This document shows positions 14,814-16,572 of a stretch of 16,572 nt of DNA, piece by piece. This DNA is from an uncultured Lachnospiraceae bacterium (lineage in GTDB: Bacteria > Bacillota > Clostridia > Lachnospirales > Lachnospiraceae), in assembly GCA_910580005.1 (NCBI GenBank), contig CAJTXH010000057.1, positions 1 through 16,572 on the forward strand. Direction: 5' to 3'. Made by a program: the position numbers and the translations under genes. The notes beneath the pieces were generated by a model, which did not search any database, had not been told where the DNA came from, and worked only from the letters and a program-made list of their open reading frames with translations. Every line of letters begins with the position of its first letter. The first letter of the stretch is position 1.

Positions 14814-15188
14814 ATGGCAAAATCATTCTTTGAAGAAACAGGCGGTAGATATGAAAAGCAGGGCGATTACTTTATCCCCTGCCTTACCTTACCAACCGAA
14901 AAAGAAACAATTATCGGCGTTTGGGGGCAGCGGCATTTGCGGTATCTGAAAGAATACCGCAAAGTTACATATACCAATCTTCTTACAAGTGGCAGGCTCA
15001 ATTCCTACCTTGCCGACATCGACAAACAGGCACAGGAACGCTTTGAACGGCTCATAGAGCAGATGAAACAGGTACAGGGTATTACGGAACAGCTAAAGGC
15101 GGAAAACGCCTTAGAATGGGTCGGGAGAATGAATAACATACGGGCTTGTGCAATGGAGATTGTGGAGGAAGAAATCATTTTCGCATAG
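14814..15188 (+). CDS. tnpV: TnpV-type transposon-encoded protein
   Basis: 124 residues from ATG 14814 with GGAGG at 14801-14805. It shows the TnpV pattern: YEKQGDYFIPCLTLP near the N-terminus, then IGVWGQRHLRYLKEYRKVTY, LTSGRLNSYLADIDKQAQER and a helical end with MKQVQGITEQLKAENALEWV and MNNIRACAMEIVEEEI. TnpV is carried by Tn4451-like clostridial mobilizable transposons; its biochemical role is not established. It is the last gene of the recombinase unit and is followed by a strong terminator. The length is normal and the frame complete. Confidence 0.85.
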   Translation: MAKSFFEETGGRYEKQGDYFIPCLTLPTEKETIIGVWGQRHLRYLKEYRKVTYTNLLTSGRLNSYLADIDKQAQERFERLIEQMKQVQGITEQLKAENALEWVGRMNNIRACAMEIVEEEIIFA

Positions 15189-15193
15189 CAGAC

Positions 15194-15225
15194 AGGCGGC
15201 AGGGAGAAATCTCTGCTGCCTTTTT
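15194..15225 (+). terminator. Rho-independent terminator after tnpV
   Basis: AGGCGGCAG (15194-15202) pairs with CTGCTGCCT (15213-15221) with one G.U pair. The loop contains a short AGA/TCT pairing, and T5 follows (15221-15225). Confidence 0.85.
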
Positions 15226-15255
15226 AGGAATGTGAGAAAAAATAACGGAATGGTC

Positions 15256-15284
15256 TTCTCAAAAACGGTCAACGGATTTATAAT
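15256..15284 (+). promoter_or_regulatory. Putative sigma-A promoter for the TetR/hydrolase operon
   Basis: A perfect -10 box TATAAT at 15279-15284 has a weak -35 (TTCTCA, 15256-15261) at 17-bp spacing. Transcription would start near 15291, so the palindromic operator sits at the start site. Confidence 0.55.
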
Positions 15285-15291
15285 ATCTCTG

Positions 15292-15312
15292 TATTAACCG
15301 ATACGGTTAATA
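15292..15312. promoter_or_regulatory. Perfect 21-bp palindrome, likely TetR-family operator
   Basis: TATTAACCG, centre ATA, CGGTTAATA: 9-bp arms with no mismatch, lying between the -10 box and the ribosome site of the TetR-family gene. Such sites let the regulator repress its own operon. Confidence 0.8.
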
Positions 15313-15323
15313 AGGAGGACGCT

Positions 15324-15938
15324 ATGAACGATAAGTTTTTCAATCTAACGTTAGAGAAGCAACAGCGGATTATCAACGCTGCATATAAAGTGTTTTCACA
15401 GAGCAGCTACAAGAAAGCACCTATGTCAGAGATTGCCGATGAGAGCGGCATATCCAAGGCGTTGCTGTTCCATTACTTTACCAATAAAAAAGAGCTGTAT
15501 TTGTATCTATGGGTAAATGCTATAGAAATGACAAGAAAGGCAGTCCGAGAGTATAAGACCTTGGAAACAAATGATTTTTTTGAAATGCTGAAAAGAAGCC
15601 TGCTTTCAAAATGCTCCCTTATGCGGGATTATCCGCATATGTACGCCTTTTCATTGCGGGCATATTATGAAACAGCTTCCGAAATCAAAAGTGCCATTCA
15701 AGAGAATTTTTCTGATGTCAGTAAGACAAGTGAAATGATTGTATTTGAAAAAATGGATACATCAAGACTTCGGAAAGATATTGACCTTAAAACAATGTAT
15801 GATGAGATTTTCTATGCTATTGACGGATATATGCTAAAAAAATACCGTTCTAATCGTATCATTCCAGATGAAATCGAACTGGAGATTATTTCCTTAATTG
15901 ACTTTTGGAAGAAGGTTTACACACAGAAGGGGGCGTGA
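15324..15938 (+). CDS. TetR/AcrR-family transcriptional regulator
   Basis: 204 residues from ATG 15324 with AAGGAGG at 15312-15318. The N-terminal helix-turn-helix is typical: KQQRIINAAYKVFSQSSYK, MSEIADESGISKALLFHYF and TNKKELYLYL (about 12-60). The rest is the helical ligand-binding and dimer domain (MRDYPHMYAFSLRAYYETAS, and a C-terminal FWKKVYTQKG). The usual length is about 190-210, so it appears complete. The perfect palindrome just upstream is the likely operator. The hydrolase gene starts four bases after its stop, so the two form an operon and the regulator probably responds to a small molecule linked to that enzyme; the ligand is unknown. Confidence 0.9.
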   Translation: MNDKFFNLTLEKQQRIINAAYKVFSQSSYKKAPMSEIADESGISKALLFHYFTNKKELYLYLWVNAIEMTRKAVREYKTLETNDFFEMLKRSLLSKCSLMRDYPHMYAFSLRAYYETASEIKSAIQENFSDVSKTSEMIVFEKMDTSRLRKDIDLKTMYDEIFYAIDGYMLKKYRSNRIIPDEIELEIISLIDFWKKVYTQKGA

Positions 15939-15942
15939 AAAA

Positions 15943-16572
15943 ATGCAGCATAAGACGATTGCGGCACAAGGCGGAATTGTACATTATTGGATTGACAGAA
16001 AAGAAAACACCGCTGACTGTATTGTTTTCACACATGGCGTAACGGCAGACCATACAATGTTTGAAAAGCAGGTATCCTATTTTTCTGATAACTACACAAT
16101 AATTCTTTGGGATGTTCCCATGCACGGTCTGTCAAGACCTTATCATGGATTTTCTTATCATGATACGGCTGAAATATTACATAGCATTTTGCAAAAAGAA
16201 AATATTAAAAAAGTATTTTTGATTGGAATGTCGATGGGAGGTTATCCAAGCCAACATTTTGCGAGTATTTATCCCGATATGGTAAAAGGATTTATAGCTT
16301 TGGACACAACGCCGTTAGGCTGCGGCTATTACTCAAAATCAGACTTATGGTGGCTCAGGCAGGTTGTTCCAATGGCAAAATGTTTTCCCGCAAATATTCT
16401 AAGGATAAGTATGGCTCGGTCAGTGTCAAAGCGTAAATACTCGTATCAAAAGATGATGGCTATGCTAAAATCAGTTTCAAAAGCAGAAATCATTGAGCAA
16501 ATGCGAGTGGCATATGAGTATTTTATAAAATGTCAAGCCCCAATGTACAAAAAATATTATATAAAAATGTAC
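15943..16572 (+). CDS. Alpha/beta hydrolase, 3' end beyond window
   Basis: ATG 15943 with AGGGGG at 15927-15932; the frame is open to the window edge (210 residues). The hydrolase fold is clear: IVFTHGVTADHTMFEKQ has the HG oxyanion-hole motif, IILWDVPMHGLSRPY is the D.PGHG.S-type turn, and VFLIGMSMGGYPSQHF is the nucleophile elbow (GMSMG with the catalytic Ser). GFIALDTTP lies in the next strand. The catalytic Asp and His would lie further on and are not all visible. The substrate cannot be told from the sequence; it is an esterase/lipase-like cytoplasmic enzyme. It is co-transcribed with the TetR-family gene. The last ~12 residues (MYKKYYIKMY) are AT-rich and unlike the usual continuation, so the gene may be broken there. 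Confidence 0.8.
   Translation, partial: MQHKTIAAQGGIVHYWIDRKENTADCIVFTHGVTADHTMFEKQVSYFSDNYTIILWDVPMHGLSRPYHGFSYHDTAEILHSILQKENIKKVFLIGMSMGGYPSQHFASIYPDMVKGFIALDTTPLGCGYYSKSDLWWLRQVVPMAKCFPANILRISMARSVSKRKYSYQKMMAMLKSVSKAEIIEQMRVAYEYFIKCQAPMYKKYYIKMY

Larger units (their letters stand above)
11756..15225 (+). mobile_element. Remnant of a clostridial mobile element (MobV-ParB-YdbC-serine recombinase-TnpV)
   Basis: From 11756 codon use and base composition turn clearly more GC-rich. The genes are a relaxase tail, parB-like, ydbC-like, small conserved genes, a large serine recombinase and tnpV, a set typical of clostridial integrative or mobilizable elements. The left end is inside the relaxase gene. 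The right end is placed at the terminator after tnpV, but the TetR/hydrolase pair could also be cargo. I see no attachment site or terminal repeat. Confidence 0.7.

Noticed and set aside
1..16572. tRNA, rRNA or CRISPR array
   Set aside because: I found no cloverleaf-like sequence, rRNA signature or regularly spaced short repeats with unique spacers; the only regular repeats are protein-coding or the 19-bp pair.

Overview
The window looks like a chromosomal accessory region of a low-GC Firmicute, most likely a gut Clostridia/Lachnospiraceae-type organism. This rests on AT-rich, lysine-rich coding sequence with strong AGGAGG-type ribosome sites, beta-propeller lipoproteins, a PAAR-like/VgrG-like/FHA set of the kind seen in such bacteria, and a MobV/ParB/YdbC/serine-recombinase/TnpV block typical of clostridial mobile elements. 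This assignment is inference.

Layout. (1) 1-5298, minus strand: two tandem paralogous lipoprotein genes. Each product carries two copies of a ~310-residue beta-propeller-like (DUF5050-type) unit. The upstream gene (1966-5298) is a striking chimera. About 360 extra residues, including a pretoxin-like segment shared with the polymorphic-toxin gene at 11247, sit between a lipoprotein-type N-terminus and a second, internal lipoprotein signal. (2) 5299-5647: a divergent AT-rich intergenic region with a 19-bp tandem repeat and inverted repeats. (3) 5648-11756, plus strand: remains of a secretion-spike/toxin-immunity locus. It holds a broken unknown gene, a broken membrane protein with an FHA-like tail, a broken zinc-ribbon/FHA gene, a broken unknown gene, immunity-like genes, a frameshifted PAAR-like DUF4280 gene, a truncated unknown gene fused into a truncated VgrG-like spike gene, and a pretoxin-Hint gene whose start codon has become ATT. 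Almost every gene here has one or two point lesions while the surrounding protein sequence still reads well, which suggests recent decay. (4) 11756-15225: a visibly more GC-rich mobile-element remnant that begins abruptly inside a MobV relaxase gene. It carries parB-like, ydbC-like, two small conserved genes, an internally deleted large serine recombinase and tnpV, and ends with a good terminator. (5) 15240-16572: a TetR-family regulator with a perfect 21-bp palindromic operator, and an alpha/beta hydrolase gene that runs off the window.

How the genes fit together. VgrG-like, PAAR-like, FHA, Hint-toxin and immunity genes together suggest a gene set for delivering polymorphic toxins, but no sheath, tube, baseplate or ATPase gene is in the window. 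The lipoprotein pair appears intact and may be the surviving functional part. The mobile-element remnant has lost the 5' part of its relaxase and most of its recombinase catalytic region, so it is probably no longer self-mobile. The TetR/hydrolase pair looks like an ordinary self-regulated operon.
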